The notes below the pieces were generated by a model that made no database searches, was not told the origin of the DNA, and worked only from the letters and a program-made list of their open reading frames with translations. Below are positions 51,508 through 60,178 of a stretch of 64,000 bases of DNA, piece after piece. The stretch is from JAJPIG01 sp035531675 (GTDB taxonomy: Bacteria > Desulfobacterota > Binatia > Binatales > Binataceae): NCBI GenBank assembly GCA_035531675.1, contig DATKSL010000033.1, positions 62,001 through 126,000 of the forward strand, in the 5' to 3' direction. The translations under genes and the position numbers were made by a program. Position 1 is the first letter of the stretch. Every line of letters begins with the position of its first letter.

Positions 51508-51581
51508 GAAGCTTCAAGGCTGGCGGCGACAGGCCGCGCTCTCGGGCTATTGAGTCTCGAATCGCCGTCGCGCGCCGCGGT

Positions 51582-52493
51582 TCATTCCGGTTCCGGCATC
51601 CGCCAGTTCCACTCGTCGTATCCGGGGGCATGGTGAACGTTGGTCTGCGCCGGATTGCGATTGATCAGGGGCCGGCCGTAGAGCGGATGGCGCATGCTGC
51701 GCACTTCGTGCTCGATCGTGAACAGCAGCTTGCCGCTGTCGGGATCGACCAGGTCCTTGAAGCGGTACTGATGAGGGTCGTCGTCCTCGGTGAGGAGTTT
51801 CCTGGCGGCGAGTCGGCGATGAGGCCCGGAAAAATCCGCGATGTAGATCTGGATATGGTGACCGTCGTAGGGCGGCTGCGGCTGGTCGGTCTCGCGGAAA
51901 ATCAGGCTCTGTGCGATTCCGACAGCGACCTGCGCGTGTCGCCCTTCCGCGTCCTCGAGGCATTCGGCCGGCGCTGAAAGAATTTCGCGATAGAAGCGCG
52001 CGATGCCGTCGGCGGTGGCGCGCGGCACCTCGAACTCGACGTAGGGGAGACCGAGCGTGATGCGGCCGAAACGCGCGTCGGGTTGGTAGCATCGCAGGCG
52101 ATTGCCCCACGGCGAGATGGCTTCGACGAACGCCTCGTGCTCGTGGAAGGCGAAGGCGGTACCCTCCAGCGGTTCGCGCACGCGCGCTAGCCGGCGCAGC
52201 AGCGCGTCGCGATCCGGTATCACAAGCCCGGTATGGCCGCGCAGAAGCTGGGGCTTGTTGGTCGGCAGATGGAACTGGCTGCGCCCGACGTTGATCCACA
52301 TGTTGTTGGTGCTGACCATGATGAACGGGTCGCGGGTCAGGCCGAGACCGGTGACATAAAAGAGCGTCGCCAGGCCCTGATCGGGAATGCAGACGTTGAC
52401 GTGTTCGAGCGCGACGATATTGCCGAGATCCTCGGCGGCGCGATCATAATGAGTCGGCATCTTGGACCCCCTGGAACCGTTTGTCCCCGCCAT
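51582..52493 (-). CDS. Two-module VOC protein, extradiol-dioxygenase-like but with incomplete metal ligands
   Basis: 303 residues from ATG 52493 (GAGGT eight bases upstream; ATG 52460 also possible). Two beta-alpha-beta3 modules as in type I extradiol dioxygenases (about 290-310 residues). Module 1 has His in ALEHVNVCI and GHTGLVI but the Glu position reads GNRLRCY. Module 2 has Tyr instead of His (LPYVEFEVP), then His in GHHIQIYI and Glu in FTIEHEV. Neither module therefore has a full two-His/one-Glu site. It could be a binding protein, a different lyase, or an enzyme with ligands from both modules. Confidence 0.8.
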   Translation of the reverse strand: MAGTNGSRGSKMPTHYDRAAEDLGNIVALEHVNVCIPDQGLATLFYVTGLGLTRDPFIMVSTNNMWINVGRSQFHLPTNKPQLLRGHTGLVIPDRDALLRRLARVREPLEGTAFAFHEHEAFVEAISPWGNRLRCYQPDARFGRITLGLPYVEFEVPRATADGIARFYREILSAPAECLEDAEGRHAQVAVGIAQSLIFRETDQPQPPYDGHHIQIYIADFSGPHRRLAARKLLTEDDDPHQYRFKDLVDPDSGKLLFTIEHEVRSMRHPLYGRPLINRNPAQTNVHHAPGYDEWNWRMPEPE

Positions 52494-52754
52494 CGGGTTA
52501 GACCTCAAATGGCATGATCGCGCGGTCGGTCCCCACAGTCCATCCCCCGGCGTCATACGAAAACGGGCGAACGATTTGCGTCTGGGTTGAGGTCCGGGCC
52601 GCGTTTTTCAACGTTTATTCATGATAATGCTCGCATTCCGCCTCGGCACGGAAGCTGCTCCATATAAAAGCTGCTCCGACCCACGGACGGCGGGCAATCA
52701 TCCGGCCGGGGAGCTATAATTTTGTAACGTTATTCGCACGCGCGGTTCCACCGT
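52494..52754. other. Divergent intergenic region between VOC and lipoprotein genes
   Basis: About 260 bases. A perfect -10 hexamer TATAAT at 52715-52720 lies 35 bases before the lipoprotein ATG, but its -35 position (gggcaa) is poor. A -35-like TTGAAA can be read on the minus strand (about 52604-52609) for the VOC gene. Confidence 0.4.
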
Positions 52755-53309
52755 ATGTTCGGCAGATCCTTGATGGTTTTCTCGATACTGATGCTGACGA
52801 TTGCGGCCTCGGGCTGCAGCGTTCAGGAACAGACGGTTGCGGCCTCGGCCGCCGCGGCGCCGGCTCGCCCGCTGCCGATCAAGGGACGGCTGGTGAGTGG
52901 CGATCCCAAGGAACTGCCGCCGGCGGTTGCGATGTCGCTCGCCAAAGATTCGCCTGTGACATTCGCCTATCGCGAAGAGCTGACTCACGACCAGTACCAC
53001 ATCCCGTTGATCGTCACCGCGCTCGATCCGGTGACCTATGTGGGCGCGCCGCTGGGCGACTATGGCGTGACGGCGTTCGCCTCGTTGTCGATTATCGACG
53101 GCGCGCGCATCCTCGGCGACTATACCGCCAAGGCTCACGTCTCGAAGTCATACACGCTCTACTCGGCGCCGACCCATCAGGAGCTTGAGCAGGAAGCGCG
53201 CGCCGCGGTGCGGGAGAAGATCGATCAGAAACTCTACGACGACTCCGATCGCTTGGCGCAGGCGGCGGCCAGCGCCGCTAGCACTCCACGGGGCTCGGCT
53301 TCCCAATGA
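52755..53309 (+). CDS. Putative lipoprotein of unknown family
   Basis: 184 residues with a lipoprotein signal (MFGRSLMVFSILMLTIAASG-C, Cys at residue 21). The mature protein has a Pro/Ala-rich linker and a compact beta-type domain (PVTFAYREELTHDQYHIPLI, then YVGAPLGDYGVTAFASLSII) followed by a helical, charged tail (EQEARAAVREKIDQKLYDDS). It overlaps the next lipoprotein gene by four bases (ATGA), so the two are coexpressed and may act together in the envelope. No function recognised. Confidence 0.7.
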   Translation: MFGRSLMVFSILMLTIAASGCSVQEQTVAASAAAAPARPLPIKGRLVSGDPKELPPAVAMSLAKDSPVTFAYREELTHDQYHIPLIVTALDPVTYVGAPLGDYGVTAFASLSIIDGARILGDYTAKAHVSKSYTLYSAPTHQELEQEARAAVREKIDQKLYDDSDRLAQAAASAASTPRGSASQ

Positions 53310-53749
53310 ATTGCCGCTGCTATCTCGTCCTGCTCGGAGCGCTGACGTTCGCGGCTGCCGGATGTGCGGTGCAGGGGGCGCCGTTCGAGCGCGCCTCAGC
53401 CCCGCCCCAGCACGCAATCATCTACGTCTACCGGCCGTACAGCTACGCCGGGTCGCTGCTCCGTCCGCCGGTGACCTGCGGCGACGACACCGCGCGTATC
53501 GGCCCGGGCGGCTATCACGCCTTTATCGTTCCGGTTGGCAAAGTGGTGTGCGAGGTTCCGGGCGAAGCCGGTGACGCGGTCCAACTTGACGCTGCGCCGA
53601 GTGTCTACTATCTGCGCGAAGCTATCGGATGGGGCGTGCTGAGCGGCCATCCGCATCTCGATCCGATCGATACCGACCAGGCGCAGACCGAAATCCAGCA
53701 ATGCTGCGTCCGCGAGCCCGAGGATCGCAGCACGGTCGCTGCCCAGTAA
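53306..53749 (+). CDS. DUF2846-like lipoprotein
   Basis: 147 residues with lipobox FAAAGC near residue 20. The mature domain starts IIYVYRPYSYAGSLLRPPVT, then AFIVPVGKVVCEVPGE and SVYYLREAIGWG, the plan of DUF2846 lipoproteins (R/YRP strand, a small-residue turn, a Tyr-rich strand). Three or four cysteines in the mature part could form disulfides. Function of the family is unknown. Confidence 0.75.
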   Translation: MNCRCYLVLLGALTFAAAGCAVQGAPFERASAPPQHAIIYVYRPYSYAGSLLRPPVTCGDDTARIGPGGYHAFIVPVGKVVCEVPGEAGDAVQLDAAPSVYYLREAIGWGVLSGHPHLDPIDTDQAQTEIQQCCVREPEDRSTVAAQ

Positions 53750-53872
53750 GAAAGTCTCGCGCCATCAGGGCGCTCCGAATCGGGCCAGGCGCGATCGGCG
53801 CCGCCGTGTTATGATCGCGTGGCCGGGTCGCCCGCCGAAATCATCGGCGAAATTCTTGGCGAAATTCTTGGA

Positions 53873-53901
53873 TTGACACGATTTCGGAATGAAACTACTA
53901 C
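53873..53901 (+). promoter_or_regulatory. Possible promoter of the VOC gene at 53927
   Basis: TTGACA (53873-53878) is a perfect -35 box; 17 bases on, TACTAC is a poor -10 box with three of six matches. It follows a direct repeat of ggcgaaattctt (two copies). Confidence 0.35.
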
Positions 53902-53926
53902 CAGTCCAGAGAATAAGGAGTATGCC

Positions 53927-54562
53927 GTGGCAAACGTTCAAACCAAAAGCAGGCCGGCGAAAGCTCCAGCGAAACTCCAGACCTCCGCGCTCATCCCCAG
54001 GATGCTGAATCACGCCGCGTACGTTACGCACGACGTCGCGGCAACGGTTGAGTTCTATACCAAGGTCATGGGGATGGAACTCGCCAGCTCAGTGTTTGAC
54101 GACCATATTCCCTCGACCGGCGATGCTTTTCCCTACTTCCACGTTTTCTTCCGGATGGGCGACGGATCGACGATCGCGTTTTTCGAGGCCCCCGGCCTGC
54201 CCGAGGCCGCCGCTCCCAGTCATCCCGCCTACGCCATCTTCAACCATATCGCGCTGCAGGTGGACACCGCCGACGAGGTGCTGCGATGGCAGGCGTGGCT
54301 GGAGCAGCACGGGCTCAAGCTGGTCGGTCCGACCAATCATGCCGACGAATTCCTGAGCATCTACTTTCACGATCCCAACGGCGTGCGGCTCGAAATCACC
54401 ACCCCGCTCGACCGGAAATGGAATCAACATTCGGATCGCGCCTACCGCGATCTCGCGCTGTGGCTCGAAGCGAAAGACCACGCGCGGCGCGAGGGACGCG
54501 ATATTCCGGCCGCGCTGGTCGATCTCATTCGCCGCGAGCGGGCGCGCTACCAGCCGGGATGA
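53927..54562 (+). CDS. VOC family protein with complete metal site
   Basis: 211 residues from GTG 53927, which has AAGGAG six bases upstream; upstream codons in the same frame look non-coding. One VOC module pair with His in PRMLNHAAYVTHDV, His in IFNHIALQVDT and Glu in HDPNGVRLEITTP. The ending has YRDLALWLEAKDHARREGRD. Such proteins include glyoxalases, fosfomycin-type resistance enzymes and ring-cleavage dioxygenases. It is followed by a hydrolase 42 bases later, suggesting a small catabolic operon. Confidence 0.82.
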   Translation: MANVQTKSRPAKAPAKLQTSALIPRMLNHAAYVTHDVAATVEFYTKVMGMELASSVFDDHIPSTGDAFPYFHVFFRMGDGSTIAFFEAPGLPEAAAPSHPAYAIFNHIALQVDTADEVLRWQAWLEQHGLKLVGPTNHADEFLSIYFHDPNGVRLEITTPLDRKWNQHSDRAYRDLALWLEAKDHARREGRDIPAALVDLIRRERARYQPG

Positions 54563-54604
54563 TCCAGGCGTCACGACAACCAATTCATCCGCATCGAGGT
54601 TAAG

Positions 54605-55819
54605 ATGGCCGACAAGGGCGAGGGCTTTATCCGCGTACCGGCGATTCTGAAATTCGCCGAACGGGTCAAATTTGCCGAGACCTACGGTTTCTCCGGCAGC
54701 CAGGGGATGACGATCCTCGAAGGCCAGCGGCTGATGCCGAAGGATCGGCCGTCGAAGACCATCTACCTTTTCATGCATCCCTCGTCGACCTTGCATCTGC
54801 TGCCGATGCCGACCGCGCTGGCCGAGAGCGGACTGCACGTGTTGTGCGCGGCCAGCCGCTATCCCAAGAACGACAGCGCGCTCATCATGGAGAAGGTCGC
54901 GATCGACATGGGCGCGTGGGTGCGATGGGCGCGGGAGGAATGCGGCTACGAGAAAGTCATCCTGGTCGGATGGTCGGGCGGCGGCTCCCTGAGCCTGTTC
55001 TACCAGGCGCAGGCCGAGCAGCCGACGATTACCCATACTCCCGCTGGCGACGAGGTCGATCTGACGCGCGCCGGGCTGCAACCGGCTGACGGAATCATCT
55101 TCATCGCCGCCCATCTGTCGCGCGCCGAGACCCTGACCGAATGGTCCGACCCGTCGGTGACCAATGAGCTGAATCCCGATGAACGCGACCTGCAGCTCGA
55201 CATCTACAATCCCGACTGTCCGAACAAGCCGCCGTTTGCGAAGTCGTTTGTGACCGCGTTCCGCGCCGCGCAGGTGGCGCGCAACCGGCGCATCACGGCC
55301 TGGAGCCAGGAGCTCCTGGAGCAGCTCAAACGGCGCGGGACGGCCGAGGTCGAGCGCGCCTTCTGCGTCCATCGCACGATGTGCGATCCGCGCTGGATCG
55401 ATACCACCGTCGATCCCAACGATCGCAAGCCCAACTGGTGCTATCTCGGCGACCCGCGCACGGCCAATTCCGCGCCGGCCGGGCTCGGACGCTACTCGAG
55501 CCTGCGCTCGTGGCTGAGCCAGTGGAGCTACGATCTATCCAACGCCCGCGGAGCGCAGAACGCAGCGCGAATCCGCCGTACCTCGGTAATCCAGATCGAG
55601 AATTCCGCCGACGACGCGGTGCCCGCGCCGCATAATCCGATCATCCACGCCGCGCTCGCCACGCCCGACAAGGAACATGTCAGGATCAAGGGCGCGACCC
55701 ACTACTACCTCGGCCAGCCCGAGCAACTGGCGCAATGTATCGAGACCGTGCTCGACTGGAGCTCGCGCAAGCGGCTGCTCGCGGATCGTCCGGCAGTCCG
55801 GCGCCCGGCTGCCGGCTGA
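54605..55819 (+). CDS. Alpha/beta-fold hydrolase
   Basis: 404 residues with GAGGT upstream. Nucleophile motif ILVGWSGGGSLSLFYQ (G-x-S-x-G), an early oxyanion region YLFMHPSSTLHLLPMP, the acid in ENSADDAVPAPHNP and the His in IKGATHYYLGQPEQ complete the triad. There is a large insert between the nucleophile and the acid (about residues 155-330), longer than in simple esterases. Substrate unknown; ester or thioester hydrolysis is expected. Confidence 0.82.
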   Translation: MADKGEGFIRVPAILKFAERVKFAETYGFSGSQGMTILEGQRLMPKDRPSKTIYLFMHPSSTLHLLPMPTALAESGLHVLCAASRYPKNDSALIMEKVAIDMGAWVRWAREECGYEKVILVGWSGGGSLSLFYQAQAEQPTITHTPAGDEVDLTRAGLQPADGIIFIAAHLSRAETLTEWSDPSVTNELNPDERDLQLDIYNPDCPNKPPFAKSFVTAFRAAQVARNRRITAWSQELLEQLKRRGTAEVERAFCVHRTMCDPRWIDTTVDPNDRKPNWCYLGDPRTANSAPAGLGRYSSLRSWLSQWSYDLSNARGAQNAARIRRTSVIQIENSADDAVPAPHNPIIHAALATPDKEHVRIKGATHYYLGQPEQLAQCIETVLDWSSRKRLLADRPAVRRPAAG

Positions 55820-55860
55820 CGGCTCGGGCGAGGCCGCGCCGCGCGGCTGAGAACCACATC

Positions 55861-56736
55861 ATGGCTGAATACGAAAACGGCGGCGGACGCACCGCGATCC
55901 TGCTGATGAAGTGCCCGGACCACAAGGGTCTGGTGCGCGAAATCGCCGACTTCGTGTCGAGCCATGGCGGCAACATCCTGCACGCCGACAATCATCTCGA
56001 TTTTGAAACGCGGGAGTTTTTTGCGCGCTTCGAATGGCAGCTCGACGATTTCGCGATTCCGGCGCCGGCCATCGCCGCCGCCTTCCAGCCGATCGCGGAC
56101 AAGTACGCGATGGAATGGCAACTGCGCTTTTCCAACGCCAAGCCGGCGGTCGCGATCTTCGTTTCCAAGCTGGCGCACTGCCTGCTCGACCTGCTGCATC
56201 GATGGGAGATCGGCGAGATGCCGGGGCGCGTAGCCGCCGTGATCAGCAATCATGACGATCTGCGGGGCGCGGTCGAGCGTCGCGGCGTGGCCTACCATCA
56301 TTTTTCGATTACGCCGCAGAACAAGCGCGCGCAGGAGGCGAAGCAACTGGAGCTGCTCAAATCGCTCAACGTCGAGCTCTTGATCCTGGCGCGCTACCTG
56401 CAGGTTTTCAACGACGAATTCATCGCGCAGTATCAGGGCCGCAGCATCAACATCCATCATTCGTTCCTGCCCGCGTTCGTCGGCGCCAGTCCCTACGCCC
56501 GCGCCTACGAGCGCGGCGTCAAGTTGGTCGGCGCGACCAGCCATTACGTGACGCCGCATCTGGACGCCGGACCGATTATCGAGCAGGACGTGGTACGCGT
56601 GACCCATCGCGACACGCTCGCCGATTTCATTCGCAAGGGCCGCGACCTCGAACGCGTGGTGCTGGCGCGCGGTGTGCGCCTTCATCTGGAAGCGCGCGTG
56701 CTGGCGTATGCCAACAAGACCGTGGTTTTCGACTGA
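55861..56736 (+). CDS. purU: Formyltetrahydrofolate deformylase
   Basis: 291 residues from ATG 55861. An N-terminal ACT domain (ILLMKCPDHKGLVREIADFV) precedes the formyltransferase domain; the catalytic residues are N197 and H199 in INIHHSFLPAF and D235 in HLDAGPIIEQ. It hydrolyses 10-formyl-THF to THF and formate. Followed after seven bases by folD. In this cluster it may export one-carbon units as formate or balance the folate pool. Confidence 0.93.
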   Translation: MAEYENGGGRTAILLMKCPDHKGLVREIADFVSSHGGNILHADNHLDFETREFFARFEWQLDDFAIPAPAIAAAFQPIADKYAMEWQLRFSNAKPAVAIFVSKLAHCLLDLLHRWEIGEMPGRVAAVISNHDDLRGAVERRGVAYHHFSITPQNKRAQEAKQLELLKSLNVELLILARYLQVFNDEFIAQYQGRSINIHHSFLPAFVGASPYARAYERGVKLVGATSHYVTPHLDAGPIIEQDVVRVTHRDTLADFIRKGRDLERVVLARGVRLHLEARVLAYANKTVVFD

Positions 56737-56743
56737 GCCCACG

Positions 56744-57628
56744 ATGCCGGAAGCAGTGCAGGAAGCGGGCCTCGGCCAGATACTGGACGGCAACCGGATC
56801 GCGCGCACGGTCCGCGAGCAGGTGCGGCGCGGCGTCGAGCGGCTGGTGACGGAGCAGGGCGTCCGGCCCGCGCTCGCGGTGATCCTGGTCGGCGACGATC
56901 CGGCCTCGCAAATTTACGTGGCGACCAAGCAGCGCGCCTGCGAGAAGGTCGGCATCACCTCGCGGGTCCATCGGATGGCGCCCGACGTTACCGAGGACGA
57001 GCTGGTCCATTTCATCTACCGGCTGAACCGCGATCCCGACCTGCACGGCATCCTGCTCCAGTTGCCGCTGCCCGAGCGCGCGCTGGAGCAGGCAGCGCTG
57101 GCCGAGATCGATCCCGAGAAGGATGTCGACGGGCTCAGTCCCACCAACCAGGCGCGCCTGCTCAACGGCGAGGCGGGACTACGGCCGTGCACGCCGCTCG
57201 GCGTGATCGAGCTGATCGATCGGACCGGGATCGACCTGGCCGGCCGGCGCGCGGCGGTGGTCGGGATGGGCGCGCTGGTCGGCAAGCCGCTCTCGATGCT
57301 GCTGCTGGAGCGCAACGCGACCGTGGTGCTGTGCCATGAGTTTACCCGCGACCTGGCCGACGAAGTGGCGCGCGCGGAGATCGTGGTGGCGGCGGCCGGC
57401 AAGCCCGGCCTGATTCGCGGCGAATGGATTCGCCAGGGAGCGATCGTGATCGACGTCGGCATCAACCGCACGGCGGCGGGCATCGTCGGCGACGTCGAGT
57501 TCGAGGCGGCCCGCAAGCGCGCGGCCTTTATCACGCCGGTGCCGGGCGGCGTGGGACCGATGACAGTTGCGATGCTGGTGCGGAACACGCTGATCGCGGC
57601 CGAGCGAATCGCAACGCAACCGAGATGA
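56744..57628 (+). CDS. folD: Methylene-THF dehydrogenase/methenyl-THF cyclohydrolase
   Basis: 294 residues from ATG 56744. It interconverts methylene-, methenyl- and 10-formyl-THF. Catalytic Y58 and K62 (QIYVATK), the DVDG and PCTP motifs and the terminal PVPGGVGPMT are intact. The nucleotide-binding motif normally G-R-S-x-x-V-G-x-P reads GMGALVGKP (residues 174-182), losing the Arg-Ser pair that usually contacts the NADP phosphate, so NAD use is possible. It is placed directly before the formate-THF ligase gene. Confidence 0.93.
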   Translation: MPEAVQEAGLGQILDGNRIARTVREQVRRGVERLVTEQGVRPALAVILVGDDPASQIYVATKQRACEKVGITSRVHRMAPDVTEDELVHFIYRLNRDPDLHGILLQLPLPERALEQAALAEIDPEKDVDGLSPTNQARLLNGEAGLRPCTPLGVIELIDRTGIDLAGRRAAVVGMGALVGKPLSMLLLERNATVVLCHEFTRDLADEVARAEIVVAAAGKPGLIRGEWIRQGAIVIDVGINRTAAGIVGDVEFEAARKRAAFITPVPGGVGPMTVAMLVRNTLIAAERIATQPR

Positions 57629-57631
57629 GTG

Positions 57632-59530
57632 ATGGCGCATAAACTGACCAACCTCCTGACTCCCCCTCCCAGCGATATCGAGATCGCGCAGGCTGCCACG
57701 TCGGTTCCGATCGACCGCATTGCGACCGAGGCCGGCGTCAAACCCGACGAACTCGAGCTTTACGGCCAGAGCAAGGCGAAGGTGCGGCTGGAGATTCGCG
57801 AGCGTCTCCAGCACGTCGCCAACGGCAACTACGTGGTAGTCACCGCGATTACGCCGACCCCGCTCGGCGAAGGCAAAACCACCACCACCGTCGGGCTCAG
57901 CCAGGCTCTGGGAGCCCATCTTGGCAAGCGGGTCTTCACCTGCGTGCGCCAGCCGAGCCAGGGTCCGACCTTCGGCATCAAGGGCGGTGCGGCCGGCGGC
58001 GGCTACAGCCAGATCATTCCGATGGAGGAGTTCAACCTCCATCTGACCGGCGACATCCACGCGATTACGGCCGCCAACAATCTGCTCGCCGCGGCGATCG
58101 ACGCGCGCATGTTTCACGAGCGCGCGCAGACCGACAAGCAACTGTTCGATCGCCTGTGTCCGGCCGACGGCGCGGGCAAACGGCGCTTCACTCCGATCAT
58201 GCTGCGGCGGCTCAAGAAACTCGGCATCGCCGCGACCGATCCCGACCAACTGAGCGAAGCCGATCGCGGCCGTTTCGCGCGGCTCGATATCGATCCCGAC
58301 ACCATCACCTGGCGGCGCGTGATCGATACCAGCGATCGGATGCTGCGCCGGATCACGATTGGCCAGGGCGACGAGGAGCAGGGCAGCGAGCGCGTGACCG
58401 GCTTCGATATCACGGTGGCGAGCGAAATCATGGCGGTGCTCGCGCTTACCACCGGCCTCAACGATATGCGCGAGCGGATGGGGCGGATGGTGATCGGCAC
58501 CAATCGCGCGGGGACGCCGATTACCGCCGACGACCTGGGCGCGGCGGGTGCGCTGACGGTGCTGATGAAGGACGCCATCATGCCCAACCTGATGCAGACC
58601 CTGGAGGGCACGCCGGCCTTCGTCCATGCCGGACCGTTCGCCAATATCGCGCACGGCAACTCGTCGATCGTGGCCGATCAAATCGCGCTCAAGCTGGTCG
58701 GCCCCGAGGGCTACGTGGTGACCGAATCCGGCTTCGGCGCCGATATGGGGATGGAGAAGTTCTGCAACATCAAATGCCGCTACAGCGGACTCAAGCCCAA
58801 CTGCGTGGTGATGGTCGCGACTATCCGCGCGCTGAAGATGCATGGCGGCGGGCCGCGCGTGGTGGCGGGTCGTCCGCTGGCGGCGGCCTATTCGCAGGAA
58901 AACCTGGAGTTGCTCGAAAAGGGCTGCAGCAACCTGGTGAAGATGATTCAGAACGCGCGCCGCTTCGGACTGCCGGTGGTGGTCGCGATCAACAAGTTCC
59001 GCCATGACACGCCGGCCGAAATCGAGCTGGTGCGGCGCGCCGCGATCGACGCCGGCGCTGAGGATGCGGTGATGTCGGACCATTGGGCGCGCGGCGGCGC
59101 GGGCGCGGTGGCGCTGGCCGAGGCGGTGGTCGCGGCCTGCGCCACGCCGGCCGATTTCAAATTTCTCTACCCGCTCGATCTCGGCATCAAGCAGAAAATC
59201 GAAACTATCGTGCGTGAGATGTACGGCGGCGCGGGCGTCGAGTATCTGCCCGAGGCGGAAAAGAAGATCGAGCTCTACACGCGCAACGGCTTCGACAAGC
59301 TGCCGATTTGCATGGCCAAGACCCATCTGAGCCTGAGTCACGACCCGAATCTCAAAGGCGCGCCGAGCGGCTTCGTGGTGCCGGTGCGCGACGTGCGCGC
59401 CAGCGTCGGCGCGGGCTTTCTCTACCCGCTGCTGGGCACCATGAGCACCATGCCCGGCCTGCCGACCCGGCCGGGATTTTATGACGTCGATCTCGATCCC
59501 GCGACCGGCCGCATCGTCGGCCTGTCGTAA
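57632..59530 (+). CDS. fhs: Formate-tetrahydrofolate ligase, long (eukaryote-like) form
   Basis: 632 residues (ATG 57632; GTG 57629 is also in frame). It makes 10-formyl-THF from formate, THF and ATP. The P-loop-like motif TPTPLGEGKTTTTVGL (about residues 74-89) and the conserved QPSQGPTFGIKGGAAGGGYS, SGFGADMGMEKFCNIKCR and RALKMHGGGP are intact. It is about 75 residues longer than the classical bacterial enzyme (near 557), owing to the middle region RLKKLGIAATDPDQLSEADR then FARLDIDPDTITWRRVIDT, very like the human MTHFD1 synthetase domain. Confidence 0.96.
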   Translation: MAHKLTNLLTPPPSDIEIAQAATSVPIDRIATEAGVKPDELELYGQSKAKVRLEIRERLQHVANGNYVVVTAITPTPLGEGKTTTTVGLSQALGAHLGKRVFTCVRQPSQGPTFGIKGGAAGGGYSQIIPMEEFNLHLTGDIHAITAANNLLAAAIDARMFHERAQTDKQLFDRLCPADGAGKRRFTPIMLRRLKKLGIAATDPDQLSEADRGRFARLDIDPDTITWRRVIDTSDRMLRRITIGQGDEEQGSERVTGFDITVASEIMAVLALTTGLNDMRERMGRMVIGTNRAGTPITADDLGAAGALTVLMKDAIMPNLMQTLEGTPAFVHAGPFANIAHGNSSIVADQIALKLVGPEGYVVTESGFGADMGMEKFCNIKCRYSGLKPNCVVMVATIRALKMHGGGPRVVAGRPLAAAYSQENLELLEKGCSNLVKMIQNARRFGLPVVVAINKFRHDTPAEIELVRRAAIDAGAEDAVMSDHWARGGAGAVALAEAVVAACATPADFKFLYPLDLGIKQKIETIVREMYGGAGVEYLPEAEKKIELYTRNGFDKLPICMAKTHLSLSHDPNLKGAPSGFVVPVRDVRASVGAGFLYPLLGTMSTMPGLPTRPGFYDVDLDPATGRIVGLS

Positions 59531-59577
59531 GGCGTGGCGAATTGACTGGCTCGCGGCGGCGCCCGAATTTGCCGACG

Positions 59578-60174
59578 ATGCCTTCGATCGCCAAGTCGAC
59601 CCTCGAACAGCTCCGCCTGAAAGTCGCGGCGGGACCGACTCCGGCCGGGGTAGCGGTCGCGGCGGTCGCGGCGAGCCTGGCGCTGAGCCTGCTGGCGATG
59701 AGCCTCGAAGTCAGCGCCGGAAAAAAGTCTGCGACCGGGAGTCGGGTTGCGCTGGGCCGGATGCGGCGGGCGGCCGCGCGTGAGTCGCTGCGGATGCTCG
59801 ACTATGCGGACCGCGACGTGGCGGCGTTCGACGCCTACCTGAAGAGCCGCCGGCGCGGAGCGCGGCCGAGAGCGGTGAACGCGGCGCTGACGCGGGCGAT
59901 CGAGACGCCATTGAAGATCGCGCGGGCGGCGATTGGCGGGCTCGAGCTATGCCTCGAGGCGGCGCCGCTAGTCCATCGCGCGGTCGCGGCTGATCTCGGC
60001 ACTGGCGCCGCGATGCTGGCGGCGGCGGCGCGGGCGGCTGCGCGCAGCGCGGAATCGAATCTGCGCTACGTGGCGCCGGGGAATCCGGCTCGCAAGCGGG
60101 TGCTCGCCGAGCGGCGGCTGCTGGAGCGTCGCGCCGGCGCGATGCTCCAGCGAATCCTGAAAATAATCGGGTGA
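59578..60174 (+). CDS. Cyclodeaminase/cyclohydrolase (FchA) family protein
   Basis: 198 residues from ATG 59578. The all-helical plan of formiminotransferase-cyclodeaminase C-terminal domain and bacterial FchA methenyl-THF cyclohydrolase is present: AAGPTPAGVAVAAVAASLAL, SLLAMSLEVSAGKKSATGS, DYADRDVAAFDAYLKSRRRG, RAIETPLKIARAAIGGLELC. In one-carbon users, FchA converts methenyl-THF to 10-formyl-THF. Because FolD already has this activity, FchA may specialise in one direction. It faces the IPNS-like gene with a four-base gap. Confidence 0.83.
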   Translation: MPSIAKSTLEQLRLKVAAGPTPAGVAVAAVAASLALSLLAMSLEVSAGKKSATGSRVALGRMRRAAARESLRMLDYADRDVAAFDAYLKSRRRGARPRAVNAALTRAIETPLKIARAAIGGLELCLEAAPLVHRAVAADLGTGAAMLAAAARAAARSAESNLRYVAPGNPARKRVLAERRLLERRAGAMLQRILKIIG

Positions 60175-60178
60175 CGCC

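Noticed and set aside
57179..59341. 720-codon minus-strand frame opposite folD-fhs
   Set aside because: Same reason: shadow of strongly conserved genes on the + strand.
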